Source of the DNA: Pseudomonadota bacterium
GTDB lineage: Bacteria; Pseudomonadota; Alphaproteobacteria; Acetobacterales; Acetobacteraceae
NCBI GenBank assembly: GCA_021826485.1
Contig: JAKAZX010000271.1
Location: 1 to 5,763 of the forward strand
Length of the DNA stretch: 5,763 nucleotides
Reading direction: 5' to 3'
Both the position numbers and the translations under genes were made by a program. Of this stretch, positions 1 through 5,763 are shown piece after piece; position 1 is the first letter of the stretch; the number at the start of each line of letters is the position of its first letter. The notes below the pieces were generated by a model. It was not told where the DNA came from and did no database searches. It saw only the letters and a list, made by a program, of their open reading frames with translations.

Positions 1-2
1 GC

Positions 3-644
3 GGTCCCGGCGCCACGTCGCGGCTGGTGCAGTTGACGGCGCTGATCACCGTGCTGTCGCTGGCGCCGAGCCTGCTGGTGATGGCCACCGCCTTCACCCG
101 CATCGTGATCGTGCTGTCGCTGCTGCGCAGCGCGCTCGGCGCGCCCTCCACGCCGCCGAACAGCGTGCTGATCGGGCTGGCGCTGTTCCTGACCTTCTTC
201 GTCATGCAGCCGGTGCTGGAGGAGGCATGGCGCAGCGGCGTGCTGCCGCTGGCCGACGGGCGCGTCGGCGATCTGGAAGGGCTGCGGCTGGCCGCCGAGC
301 CGTTCCGCCGGTTCATGGCGGCGAGCGCCCGCGCTGACGATGTGCGGCTGTTCCTGGGCCTCGCCCATCTGCCGGCGCCGCCGGATGCCGCGGCGACGCC
401 GTGGCGTGCCCTGCTGCCGGCCTTCCTGGTGGGCGAATTGCGCCGCGCGTTCGAGATGGGGTTCCTGCTCTATTTGCCATTCCTGGTGATCGACATGGTC
501 GTGGCCAGCGTGCTGATGGGCCTTGGCATGATGATGCTGCCGCCGAATGTCGTCAGCCTGCCGTTCAAGCTGATCTTCTTCGTGCTGGTGGACGGCTGGC
601 GGCTGGTCAGCGGCAGTCTGGTCGAAAGCTTCGCCCAGCGCTGA
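3..644 (+). CDS. fliP: Flagellar biosynthetic protein FliP (5' partial)
   Basis: FliP is a core inner-membrane subunit of the flagellar type III export gate and assembles with FliQ and FliR. The open frame runs off the left edge, and the residues before the first in-window GTG (position 27) already match FliP. The true start and the usual cleaved N-terminal signal segment therefore lie outside; about 213 residues are visible. Family hallmarks are clear: a first hydrophobic helix followed by FTRIVIVLSLLRSALG, then PPNSVLIGLALFLTFF, the mid-protein block PAFLVGELRRAFEMGF, and a C-terminal stretch with GLGMMMLPP, LPFKLIFFVLVDGW and GSL. The glycine in PAFLVGELRRAFEMGF sits where Ser, Thr or His is usual. 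The C-terminus is complete, with TGA at 642-644. No fliQ or fliR follows, so fliP appears to be the last flagellar gene here. The family call is firm. Confidence 0.96.
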   Translation, partial: GPGATSRLVQLTALITVLSLAPSLLVMATAFTRIVIVLSLLRSALGAPSTPPNSVLIGLALFLTFFVMQPVLEEAWRSGVLPLADGRVGDLEGLRLAAEPFRRFMAASARADDVRLFLGLAHLPAPPDAAATPWRALLPAFLVGELRRAFEMGFLLYLPFLVIDMVVASVLMGLGMMMLPPNVVSLPFKLIFFVLVDGWRLVSGSLVESFAQR

Positions 645-721
645 GCCGGAAGCGGCGCCGGCGCGGCGGATCGGAACAGGAATGTTAGCCTTGCGGCTCC
701 TGGCATGCTGGCTTTGCGCGG

Positions 722-738
722 GCCATGTCGAACATGGC
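722..738. promoter_or_regulatory. Perfect 7-bp dyad upstream of first lipoprotein gene
   Basis: GCCATGT at 722-728 and ACATGGC at 732-738 are exact reverse complements separated by CGA. The dyad lies 16 bases before the preferred lipoprotein start at 755. It contains two alternative in-frame ATGs (725 and 734), which argues somewhat against those starts because they would sit inside a hairpin. It could be a repressor operator or a small RNA stem, or it could be chance. No regulator gene is visible nearby. Confidence 0.3.
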
Positions 739-754
739 AGTCGCAGAGGTCGCG

Positions 755-958
755 ATGGGCAAGGGGCTCGGCGCAATGCTCCGTCTGACGGTCGGCGCCG
801 TCGGCGTGATGGTACTGGCGGCGTGCACCGGCCTTGCAGGTGCGCCACGCCCGACCGCGCTCAGCCCGCTGTACAACGTGACCCCGGACATGCTGCGGCC
901 CGACGGCACGTTCGCCAATAACGGCCTGTTCCCGATCAATCCTAACGACCAGAGGTGA
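755..958 (+). CDS. Small lipoprotein, first of a tandem paralogous pair
   Basis: This encodes a predicted secreted lipoprotein of 67 residues whose family I do not recognise. Residues 1-24 form a lipoprotein signal peptide: a basic start (K3, R10), a hydrophobic core, and the lipobox LAAC with the lipidated cysteine at C24. Residue +2 is Thr rather than Asp, which fits outer-membrane sorting. The mature part is only about 44 residues: a short Ala/Pro linker, the block LSPLYNVTPDMLRPDGT, and the tail NGLFPINPNDQR. The downstream gene repeats this architecture. I chose the ATG at 755 because it gives a signal peptide nearly as long as the paralogue's (24 versus 23 residues) and follows AGAGGT. 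ATGs at 725, 734 and 776 are also in frame, and 776 has AAGGGG nine bases upstream. It starts about 110 bases after fliP. The lipoprotein call is good; the function is unknown. Confidence 0.75.
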   Translation: MGKGLGAMLRLTVGAVGVMVLAACTGLAGAPRPTALSPLYNVTPDMLRPDGTFANNGLFPINPNDQR

Positions 959-973
959 CCCACCGCACACGCG

Positions 974-980
974 AAGGAGG
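974..980 (+). promoter_or_regulatory. Strong Shine-Dalgarno site fixing the second lipoprotein start
   Basis: AAGGAGG lies seven bases before the ATG at 988 and is the best ribosome-binding site in the window. It selects 988 over the upstream in-frame ATG at 955, which overlaps the previous stop codon and would add 11 polar residues before the signal peptide. Confidence 0.75.
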
Positions 981-987
981 CGCTGCG

Positions 988-1206
988 ATGACAAGCATGA
1001 TTTCCATCACGACGCGGATGCTCGCATTGCTCGGCACGCTCGGCATCGTCGCCTGCACCGGATCGCCGGGCCAGGACGCATCCGGCAATGTCGCCGGCGG
1101 CCCACCGGTGCTCAGCCCGCTGTATGACGTGACGCCGGACATGCTGCGCCCCGACGGAACGATGCGGAACGGGCTGTTGCCGATGAACCCGAACGACCAG
1201 TCCTGA
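988..1206 (+). CDS. Small lipoprotein, second of a tandem paralogous pair
   Basis: This encodes a predicted 72-residue lipoprotein paralogous to its upstream neighbour; no known family is recognised. Residues 1-23 are the signal peptide (R10, hydrophobic core 11-22) ending in the lipobox IVAC with C23 as the lipidation site, again followed by Thr-Gly. A Gly/Ser/Asn/Pro linker slightly longer than in the first copy leads to LSPLYDVTPDMLRPDGT and the tail RNGLLPMNPNDQS. Over the 17-codon block the two genes differ at 5 of 51 bases, and only one change (Asn to Asp) alters the protein, whereas signal peptides and linkers have diverged freely. That pattern indicates selection on the C-terminal peptide. 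The gene follows the first copy by 29 bases with its own strong ribosome-binding site, so the two are probably co-transcribed. Confidence 0.8.
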   Translation: MTSMISITTRMLALLGTLGIVACTGSPGQDASGNVAGGPPVLSPLYDVTPDMLRPDGTMRNGLLPMNPNDQS

Positions 1207-1227
1207 CCGCGCCCCGGCAGGGTTGAC

Positions 1228-1267
1228 GCGCGGCCGGCGCCGCCGCACATGCGGCGCATGGCCGCGC
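1228..1267 (+). promoter_or_regulatory. Stem-loop enclosing the sufE start codon
   Basis: GCGCGGCC (1228-1235) pairs exactly with GGCCGCGC (1260-1267). Inside it, CGCCGC (1241-1246) pairs with GCGGCG (1251-1256) around a four-base loop. The ATG at 1249 begins in that loop, and the ATG at 1258 spans the junction to the outer stem. In mRNA this could restrict translation initiation of sufE. Stems of this kind are frequent by chance at this GC content, so function is only inferred. Confidence 0.3.
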
Positions 1268-1707
1268 CCGACCCTTTCGTCCTGCCCGAGGAACCGACGC
1301 CCGCCGACGCCGTCGCCGCGATCGGCGACGAACTGGCGGTGTTCGACGACTGGATGGACCGCTACCAGTATATCATCGAACTCGGCCGCAAGCTGCCGCC
1401 GTTCCCCGACGCGTGGGCGGATGACGCGCATCGCGTTCCCGGCTGCCAGAGCCGCGTGTGGATGGAGGCGGTGCAGCGCGACGGGCGGCTGTTCTTCGCC
1501 GGCGCATCCGATGCTGCCATCGTCGCGGGACTGGTGGCGCTGCTGCTGCGCGTCTATTCCGGCCGCACCGCGGCGGAGATCGCGGCGACCGAGCCGACCT
1601 TCCTCAAGGATCTCGGGCTGATCGAGGCGCTTTCGACCAATCGCGGCAACGGCATCGCCGCGATGGCACGCAAGCTGCGCGAGGCAGCGGCGTTGCAGGC
1701 TGCCTGA
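1249..1707 (+). CDS. sufE: SufE-family cysteine desulfuration protein
   Basis: SufE accepts persulfide sulfur from a SufS-type cysteine desulfurase and passes it to the SUF scaffold for cytoplasmic Fe-S cluster assembly. The 152-residue product matches the family along its length. DRYQYIIELGRKLPPFPD corresponds to the conserved YIIELG region. VPGCQSRVW carries the persulfide-accepting cysteine (C66 from this start), and ASDAAIVAGLVALLLRVYSG and LTxxRxxG-like LSTNRGNGIAAM complete the fold. The family norm is about 140 residues. The product may instead start at the ATG at 1258 (149 residues), since no convincing ribosome-binding site distinguishes the two. No sufS, sufBCD or iscU gene is visible, so it is separated from the main cluster, which is not unusual. 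It ends convergent with the pqi operon. Confidence 0.92.
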   Translation: MRRMAAPDPFVLPEEPTPADAVAAIGDELAVFDDWMDRYQYIIELGRKLPPFPDAWADDAHRVPGCQSRVWMEAVQRDGRLFFAGASDAAIVAGLVALLLRVYSGRTAAEIAATEPTFLKDLGLIEALSTNRGNGIAAMARKLREAAALQAA

Positions 1708-1723
1708 ACGCGTGTGAAGCAAT

Positions 1724-1744
1724 GCCCCCGGGCGTTGCGGGGGC
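1724..1744. terminator. GC-rich stem-loop just after sufE
   Basis: GCCCCCG (1724-1730) pairs with CGGGGGC (1738-1744) across a seven-base loop, starting 17 bases after the sufE stop. It is well placed to end transcription or protect the 3' end, but no T-run follows on either strand, so it is not a classical intrinsic terminator. Confidence 0.4.
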
Positions 1745-1755
1745 CGGTGGTGCTC

Positions 1756-1786
1756 TCCCTCTCCACCCCGCTGGGGTGGAGAGGGA
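1756..1786. repeat. Perfect 14-bp inverted repeat, REP-like or bidirectional terminator
   Basis: TCCCTCTCCACCCC (1756-1769) and GGGGTGGAGAGGGA (1773-1786) are exact reverse complements with a GCT loop. It lies between convergent sufE and the pqi side, where a bidirectional terminator is expected. No T-run follows in either direction. The pyrimidine-rich CCCTCTCC...GGAGAGGG form resembles dispersed intergenic palindromes (REP-like) common in GC-rich proteobacteria; that comparison is from general knowledge. Whether it is repeated in this genome cannot be judged from one copy. Confidence 0.6.
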
Positions 1787-1840
1787 AGAAGGAGTCGTTC
1801 TGTCGATTTCTCTCTGACGCTCTGAACCGGTCCGGGTCAT

Positions 1841-2002
1841 TCAGCCCGCCAGCGCCACCAGCAATTCGGCGTGCGTATGCGCGTCCCCCGCGGCGGCAAG
1901 GCTGCCGTCCGAGTGCAGGGTCAGCCGCTGCCCGCGCCAATCCGTCATGCGGCCGCCGGCATTGCGGACGATCGCGCCGAGTGCCGCGCGATCGTGCAGG
2001 CC
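1841..2002 (-). pseudogene. C-terminal remnant of an inositol-monophosphatase-family gene
   Basis: The frame ending at TGA (1843-1841) reads GLHDRAALGAIVRNAGG, then MTDWRGQRLTLHSDG, then AAAGDAHTHAELLVAL. This looks like the C-terminal end of inositol monophosphatase/histidinol-phosphatase (HisN-type) enzymes. It follows their second signature, in which an Asp metal ligand precedes Ala-Ala, a hydrophobic run and Ala-Gly-Gly; His replaces the usual Trp or Tyr before that Asp. It then continues into a TDWRG strand and an AAGD segment. Only about 53 residues of a protein normally near 260 remain, and all of the N-terminal catalytic motifs are absent. Resemblance begins about eight bases beyond the pqiC stop. 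The open frame continues up to an ATG at 2041 inside pqiC, but that part does not resemble the family. It is most likely a non-functional relic; the identification is by eye. Confidence 0.5.
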
Positions 2003-2009
2003 GCACGGG

Positions 2010-2579
2010 TCATGACCGCGCCAGGATGCCCACGATCGCATCGGTAAGCTTGCCGAGTGCCGTGCTCATCGCCGCCACCAGATCGCGCGTCGCCGGGGAG
2101 GCGGGCTGCACGTTCAGCCGCAGCGTTTCGGCATGGGCGGCCTGCCGCGCATCGGCGTGCCGCACCGCGACCTGCGCGAGCAGCACCAGCGCGCCCGACG
2201 CATCGGTGTCGAAGCGCTGCACGTCGATTTCGAGGATCAGGTCGGGCGCGGTGGAGATCGCCCCGGATTCGGCGAACACCGCGGTTCCCGGCAGCCGCTC
2301 CACCAGGTCTTCGGTAATGACGCGATCCAGCATGCCGCCGAGCGATTCGCCCCAGCGCTGATTGCTGGTCACATGCACCTGATAGTCGGCGGAGGCGCGC
2401 ACGATCTCCGGCCGGTCGAGATAGCCGGCCAGCCCGATCCGCCGCAGTTCGACGCTGTGCGCCGCCAGATGGCGCGGCGGCCCCGTCACGGCGGCGAGCG
2501 TGTAGAGTTCCGGCGTGGGGGAGGTGTTGCAGCCCGCCAGCAGGACCAGTGCGGCGGTGAGTGCGGCGATGCGCGTCAT
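2010..2579 (-). CDS. pqiC: PqiC-type ABC-transport auxiliary lipoprotein (DUF330/YmbA)
   Basis: PqiC is the outer-membrane lipoprotein partner of PqiA/PqiB and is thought to receive the end of the PqiB needle. This 189-residue product has a short lipoprotein signal peptide: R3, hydrophobic residues 4-15, and the lipobox LAGC with C17, followed by Asn, which fits outer-membrane sorting. After it come family features: a Pro-rich segment and YTL (about residues 19-27), an LRRIGLAGYLDRPEIV-like strand pair (about 46-61), NQRWGESLGGMLDRVITEDL, then LILEIDVQRFDTD and a C-terminal helix ending SPATRDLVAAMSTALGKL. The length is normal for the family and the C-terminus is intact. Its ATG overlaps the pqiB stop (ATGA, 2579-2576), implying translational coupling; no separate ribosome-binding site is evident. 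Confidence 0.9.
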   Translation of the reverse strand: MTRIAALTAALVLLAGCNTSPTPELYTLAAVTGPPRHLAAHSVELRRIGLAGYLDRPEIVRASADYQVHVTSNQRWGESLGGMLDRVITEDLVERLPGTAVFAESGAISTAPDLILEIDVQRFDTDASGALVLLAQVAVRHADARQAAHAETLRLNVQPASPATRDLVAAMSTALGKLTDAIVGILARS

Positions 2580-4321
2580 GGCGAGCCCGCCGCGCCGGTG
2601 CGCCCGCGCAGCAGCGCCTCTGGATGCTGGTCGAGATAGTCGGCAAGCAGCCGGACCGATCGGGCGGTGTCGCTGAACTGGTCCATCAGTCGCTCCAGGT
2701 CGCGGCGGACCTGCGAATTGCCGCCATATCCGGCCTCCGCCGATCCGATCAGCTTGCCGAGCCGGTCCACCGCCGTGTCCAGCCCCTGGGCGATCTGCGG
2801 CAGGCGTTGCAGCGCCGGGCCGGCGCCGGCATTGGCCTGCCGCACCAGTTCCTGCACCGCGGCGAGGGTCGCGGTGAGGGTGCGCAGGCTGGTCTTCAGC
2901 TCCGGGCCGTTGGCGACCGAATCGATGCCGTTCAGCGTGTCGTTCAGGTGCCGCGCGATCTCGTCCAGCGGCAAGGCCTCAACCTTTTGCAGGATCTGGC
3001 CGAGGCTGCTGGTGATCCCTTCGAGGCCGCCGGGCAGCGTCGGCAGCACGATCGCCCCGTCCTGTTCGCTGACGGTGGCCAGCGCCCGCGCGTTGGCCTT
3101 GGTGTCGGCGCGCTGGTCGCCGAAGAAGTCCAGCGCCACCAGCAACTGCCCGGTCAGGAAATTGGCGGTGCGCAACTGCACCCGCAGGCCGTTGCCGACA
3201 AGCTGCCGCGCGGTCTGCAACGGCGGCGCGGTGGGGGTTTCGCCGGGGCCGAAGATGCGTTCCGGCTGCACCTCGAAATGCACCACGACGCGCGACTGCG
3301 TGCCGTCGGCATCGAGCGCGAGCCGGATGCTGGTGACGCTGCCGATCGGGATGCCGAACAGCTCCACCGGGGAGCCGACCGCCAGCCCCCGCACCGAGCC
3401 GGTGAAATACACGACGAACGGGATGCGGTCGCGGAACCCGGCGGAGATGGCCGCGCCGCGATCGTCGTACAGCGGAAAATTGGCGTTCATCACGCTGCGC
3501 GGCCCGTCGCGCGGCGGCGGCGGCGTGTCGAAGGCGATGCCGCCGGCCAGCAGCGCGCGCAGGCTTTCCAGTTGCAGCCGCACGCCGTCGGCCCCGAGCT
3601 GCACACTGACGCCGGAGGTGTTCCAGAAATACGTGCCCTGCCGCACGAACCGGTCATAGGGTGAACGGACGAACACGTGCACGTTGATGTAGGTATCCTC
3701 CACCCGCTCGGCGGGATGCACGTCGTAGCTGAGCACTTCGCCGGCGGGGATGTCGCGGAAGAACACCGGCGAGCCGGAGGCGATCGAGCCGATGCGGTCG
3801 GCGCGCAGCACGAAGGAACTGCCCGGTTCGTCCGAACGCACCGCCGGCGGCTCCTCCAGCCCCACGAAGCTGGTGCGCGGCGTGCCGCCCCCCCGGCCGG
3901 GGTCCATCTCGATATACGATCCGGACAGCAGCGTATCGAGGCCCGAGACGTTGTTGGCGGTCAGCCGCGCGCGCACCACCCAGAACCGGGCGTTGGAGGT
4001 CAGGAAGCGGTCCGCCTCCCGCCGCATGTCCGCCTGCACGGTGACGGTTTTCATGTCCGGCGACAGCGTGATGCGGCGGACGGTGCCGAGATCGACCGCC
4101 TTGTGGCGGATGCGGGTCTGGCCGGCGGTGAGGCCCTCGGCGGTGGCGAAGGTGAGGCGGATCGTCTCCCCCTGCCGGCTGATCGCCTGCCAGCCGAGAT
4201 AGGCGGCGATCAGGGCGGCGACGATCGGCACCAGCCAGACCACGTGGAAGCCCCGCTGCGTCTGCACCCGCGCCTCGGGCGGGCCGGCGGGCGGCGGGGC
4301 AGGGGGTTCGGGGCCGCTCAT
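2576..4321 (-). CDS. pqiB: PqiB, three-MCE-domain lipid transport protein
   Basis: PqiB is an inner-membrane-anchored MCE protein whose hexamer forms a periplasmic tube for lipid movement between the membranes. The 581-residue product begins with a Pro-rich cytoplasmic tail (1-17) and one transmembrane helix (about 27-45). Three MCE domains follow, starting near residues 51 (IRLTFATAEGLTAGQTRIRHK), 167 (FVLRADRIGSIASGSPVFFRD) and 300 (FVVYFTGSVRGLAVGSPVELFG). From about residue 425 the protein is a long, mostly helical, Leu-rich tail (LPTLPGGLEGI, LPLDEIARHLNDTLNG, ending ADYLDQHPEALLRGR) expected to make the needle-like coiled-coil barrel. Three MCE domains point to PqiB rather than the seven-domain LetB/YebT. 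The start is fixed by the ATGA overlap with the pqiA stop (4321-4318). The same frame stays open upstream through pqiA, but that extension has no MCE character. Confidence 0.95.
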   Translation of the reverse strand: MSGPEPPAPPPAGPPEARVQTQRGFHVVWLVPIVAALIAAYLGWQAISRQGETIRLTFATAEGLTAGQTRIRHKAVDLGTVRRITLSPDMKTVTVQADMRREADRFLTSNARFWVVRARLTANNVSGLDTLLSGSYIEMDPGRGGGTPRTSFVGLEEPPAVRSDEPGSSFVLRADRIGSIASGSPVFFRDIPAGEVLSYDVHPAERVEDTYINVHVFVRSPYDRFVRQGTYFWNTSGVSVQLGADGVRLQLESLRALLAGGIAFDTPPPPRDGPRSVMNANFPLYDDRGAAISAGFRDRIPFVVYFTGSVRGLAVGSPVELFGIPIGSVTSIRLALDADGTQSRVVVHFEVQPERIFGPGETPTAPPLQTARQLVGNGLRVQLRTANFLTGQLLVALDFFGDQRADTKANARALATVSEQDGAIVLPTLPGGLEGITSSLGQILQKVEALPLDEIARHLNDTLNGIDSVANGPELKTSLRTLTATLAAVQELVRQANAGAGPALQRLPQIAQGLDTAVDRLGKLIGSAEAGYGGNSQVRRDLERLMDQFSDTARSVRLLADYLDQHPEALLRGRTGAAGSP

Positions 4322-5574
4322 GCGGGGTTGCGCCCGGCGGCATCCCACATCAGCCGCGGGTCGAAGCTGGCGGCGGCCAGCATGGTCAGCACCACCACGG
4401 CGCAGAACGACACCGCGGCCGGCCCCGGCCGGATCGAGACCAGCAGGCCCATGCGGACCAGCGCGGTCAGGATCGAGATCATGAACACGTCGATCATCGA
4501 CCAGCGGCCGATCGAATCGACCACCCGGTACAGCGCCGTCTGCTGCCTGAGGCCGTGCCGCGCCTGCCAGCGGGTGCGCAGCAGCAGCCAGCTCAGCCCG
4601 ATCAGCTTCATCAGCGGCACGGTGATGCTGGCGAAGAACACCAGGGCGGCCAGCGGCCACATGCCGGCGTCCATCAGTTCGCCGACGCCGCCCAGGATGG
4701 TGTCGGTCTGGACGCGGCCCAGATTGGTCACCTGCATGATCGGCAGCAGGTTCGCCGGGATGTACAGGATCGCGGCGGCGCCCAGCAGCGCCCAGGCGCG
4801 GGGAACGCTGTCCGGCTTGCGCCGCCGCGCCCGCGCGCCGCAGCGCGGGCAGGCGTGCAGGGCGGTGCTGACCAGCCCGCAACTGTCGCAGCCGAACGGG
4901 CTGCCGCTGGCCGCACCGGCGGCGTGCCCGGCAGTGATGCCGCGCCCCTCCAGCCCGAGCCAGATCGCCTCCCGGTCCAGCACGCTGTCGGCCGCGGCGG
5001 TGGCGAGCGCGAGGCCGCCCAGCGCATAGACCGCGACCCCCACCTCCACCCGGGCGATGGCGATCAGGCGGGTGTAGGCGACGAACACGCCGAGCAGGAA
5101 CACCTCCGCCATCGCCCAGGTGTCGAGCCATTCCGACCAGCGGAACACCGCATAGAGATGCCGCGGCGGCCGCGCCAGCCGCAGCCCGCCGAGCACGTAG
5201 GCGAGCGCCAGCAGCCGCCCGAGCGGGGCGGCAAGCGTGGTCACCAGCACCGCGACCGCGAGCGGCCAGAACCCGCTTTCCTCCAGCGCCAGCGGGCCGC
5301 TGAGCAGCGTCATGGTGCGGTCGAGCCCGCGCACGTCCACGTCCAGGAACGGCTCCGACAGGGCGAGGGCAAACAGCAGCAGCCCGGTGAGCGCGAGCGC
5401 GAGGGCGCGGCCGGTGGGGTCCACATGGCGCCGGCGCAGCACCGCGGCGCACCGCGTGCAGCGCGCCACCGCCCGCCGCGGCATCGCCGGCATGTGCTGA
5501 AACAGCCCGCATTCCGGGCATTCGCGCAGGCGCTGGGCGGGGGACGTGGCAGGGCTGGCGAGGGCGAGGGACAT
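4318..5574 (-). CDS. pqiA: PqiA, paraquat-inducible-protein-A-type membrane protein
   Basis: PqiA is the polytopic inner-membrane partner of PqiB and is thought to load or extract lipid for the MCE conduit. The 418-residue product has the family's two-fold internal repeat, each half being a zinc ribbon followed by four helices. Ribbon 1 uses C19, C22, C39 and C42. Ribbon 2 uses C229, C232, C242 and C245, and all eight cysteines are present. Membrane segments lie near 57-74, 103-125, 150-172, 176-194, 258-278, 305-332, 356-377 and 385-402. The repeat is also visible in the paired motifs RWSEWLDTWAMAEVFLLG and RVVDSIGRWSMIDVFMIS. The ATG at 5574 directly precedes the first ribbon; no strong ribosome-binding site is seen. 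It is the first gene of the operon and diverges from the tRNA gene. I found no convincing pqiA promoter in 5575-5675. Confidence 0.95.
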   Translation of the reverse strand: MSLALASPATSPAQRLRECPECGLFQHMPAMPRRAVARCTRCAAVLRRRHVDPTGRALALALTGLLLFALALSEPFLDVDVRGLDRTMTLLSGPLALEESGFWPLAVAVLVTTLAAPLGRLLALAYVLGGLRLARPPRHLYAVFRWSEWLDTWAMAEVFLLGVFVAYTRLIAIARVEVGVAVYALGGLALATAAADSVLDREAIWLGLEGRGITAGHAAGAASGSPFGCDSCGLVSTALHACPRCGARARRRKPDSVPRAWALLGAAAILYIPANLLPIMQVTNLGRVQTDTILGGVGELMDAGMWPLAALVFFASITVPLMKLIGLSWLLLRTRWQARHGLRQQTALYRVVDSIGRWSMIDVFMISILTALVRMGLLVSIRPGPAAVSFCAVVVLTMLAAASFDPRLMWDAAGRNPA

Positions 5575-5636
5575 GCGGCCGCGATCGGTTGCGCCGGTGC
5601 TTGTGCCGCACCCGGCGCGACAGTGGAAGCACGCCG

Positions 5637-5665
5637 TTGCCGCGCCCCTGCCCCGCCGCTATACC
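5637..5665 (+). promoter_or_regulatory. Probable sigma-70-type promoter for tRNA-Thr
   Basis: TTGCCG (5637-5642) and TATACC (5660-5665) are separated by exactly 17 bases. Initiation about seven bases downstream would fall near 5672, only a few bases before the mature tRNA 5' end at 5676. The -10 box is followed at once by a GC-only stretch that includes the palindrome CCGGCGCCGG (5664-5673). A GC-rich discriminator is typical of growth-rate and ppGpp-controlled stable RNA promoters. Confidence 0.55.
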
Positions 5666-5675
5666 GGCGCCGGCC

Positions 5676-5750
<75 letters not shown>

Positions 5751-5763
5751 GCGAAATCAATGA

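Noticed and set aside
645..662. GCCGG/CCGGC stem right after the fliP stop as a terminator.
   Set aside because: Only five base pairs with an eight-base loop and no T-run; indistinguishable from background.
694..708. A possible sigma-54 promoter: GG at 695-696 and GC at 707-708 with the correct 10-base spacing.
   Set aside because: The flanking bases match TGGCAC and TTGC poorly, and GG-N10-GC is very common by chance at this GC content.
682..921. A 79-codon open frame overlapping the first lipoprotein gene.
   Set aside because: It becomes Arg/Gly-rich low-complexity sequence out of frame with the lipoprotein, whose lipobox and paralogue support the other frame.
470..1722. Long - strand open frames opposite fliP, the lipoproteins and sufE.
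   Set aside because: The composition is typical of shadow frames, and they overlap four convincing + strand genes. The repeated peptide seen within them only mirrors the lipoprotein duplication.
1945..2013. An ATGA overlap at the pqiC stop (2013-2010) like the other two operon junctions, suggesting a fourth coupled gene.
   Set aside because: That frame closes after 22 codons with no recognisable content, and the phosphatase-like remnant lies in a different frame, so the overlap is probably chance.
4322..5632. The pqiB reading frame remains open upstream through pqiA, giving a possible 1018-codon fusion protein.
   Set aside because: The upstream part is low-complexity Arg/Ala/Pro/Gly sequence read out of frame with pqiA. 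pqiA itself has eight zinc cysteines and clear family motifs, and the ATGA overlap fixes the pqiB start.

Overview
The window is strongly GC-rich, with almost every third codon position G or C. It carries a flagellar export gene, a SufE gene and a PqiABC-type MCE lipid-transport operon. The gene content and protein character suggest an alphaproteobacterium of the Rhodospirillales/Acetobacteraceae kind. That placement is inferred from general resemblance, not from a search.

Layout. On the + strand, positions 1-644 hold most of fliP; its start lies before the window. Two tandem small lipoprotein genes follow (755-958 and 988-1206). They are clear paralogues that share a near-identical 17-residue block and an NPNDQ tail. 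Next is sufE (1249-1707). These four genes run in one direction with gaps of about 110, 29 and 42 bases, so they may be co-transcribed at least in part. Bases 1708-2009 hold no intact gene. They contain two stem-loops, one of them a perfect 14-bp inverted repeat, and a C-terminal remnant of an inositol-monophosphatase-family gene on the - strand.

On the - strand, read right to left, is a compact operon: pqiA (5574-4318), pqiB (4321-2576) and pqiC (2579-2010). Both junctions are ATGA start/stop overlaps. PqiA is an inner-membrane protein with two zinc ribbons, PqiB an anchored protein with three MCE domains, and PqiC an outer-membrane lipoprotein. Together they should form a trans-envelope lipid conduit. 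The operon converges with sufE. Divergent from pqiA, at the right edge, is a complete tRNA-Thr(CGT) gene with encoded CCA and a good -35/-10 promoter just upstream.

Most of the window is conventional. The items most worth a second look are the tandem lipoprotein pair of unknown function behind fliP, the phosphatase remnant directly abutting pqiC, and the perfect palindrome between the convergent operons. I saw no CRISPR array, insertion sequence, phage gene or defence system.
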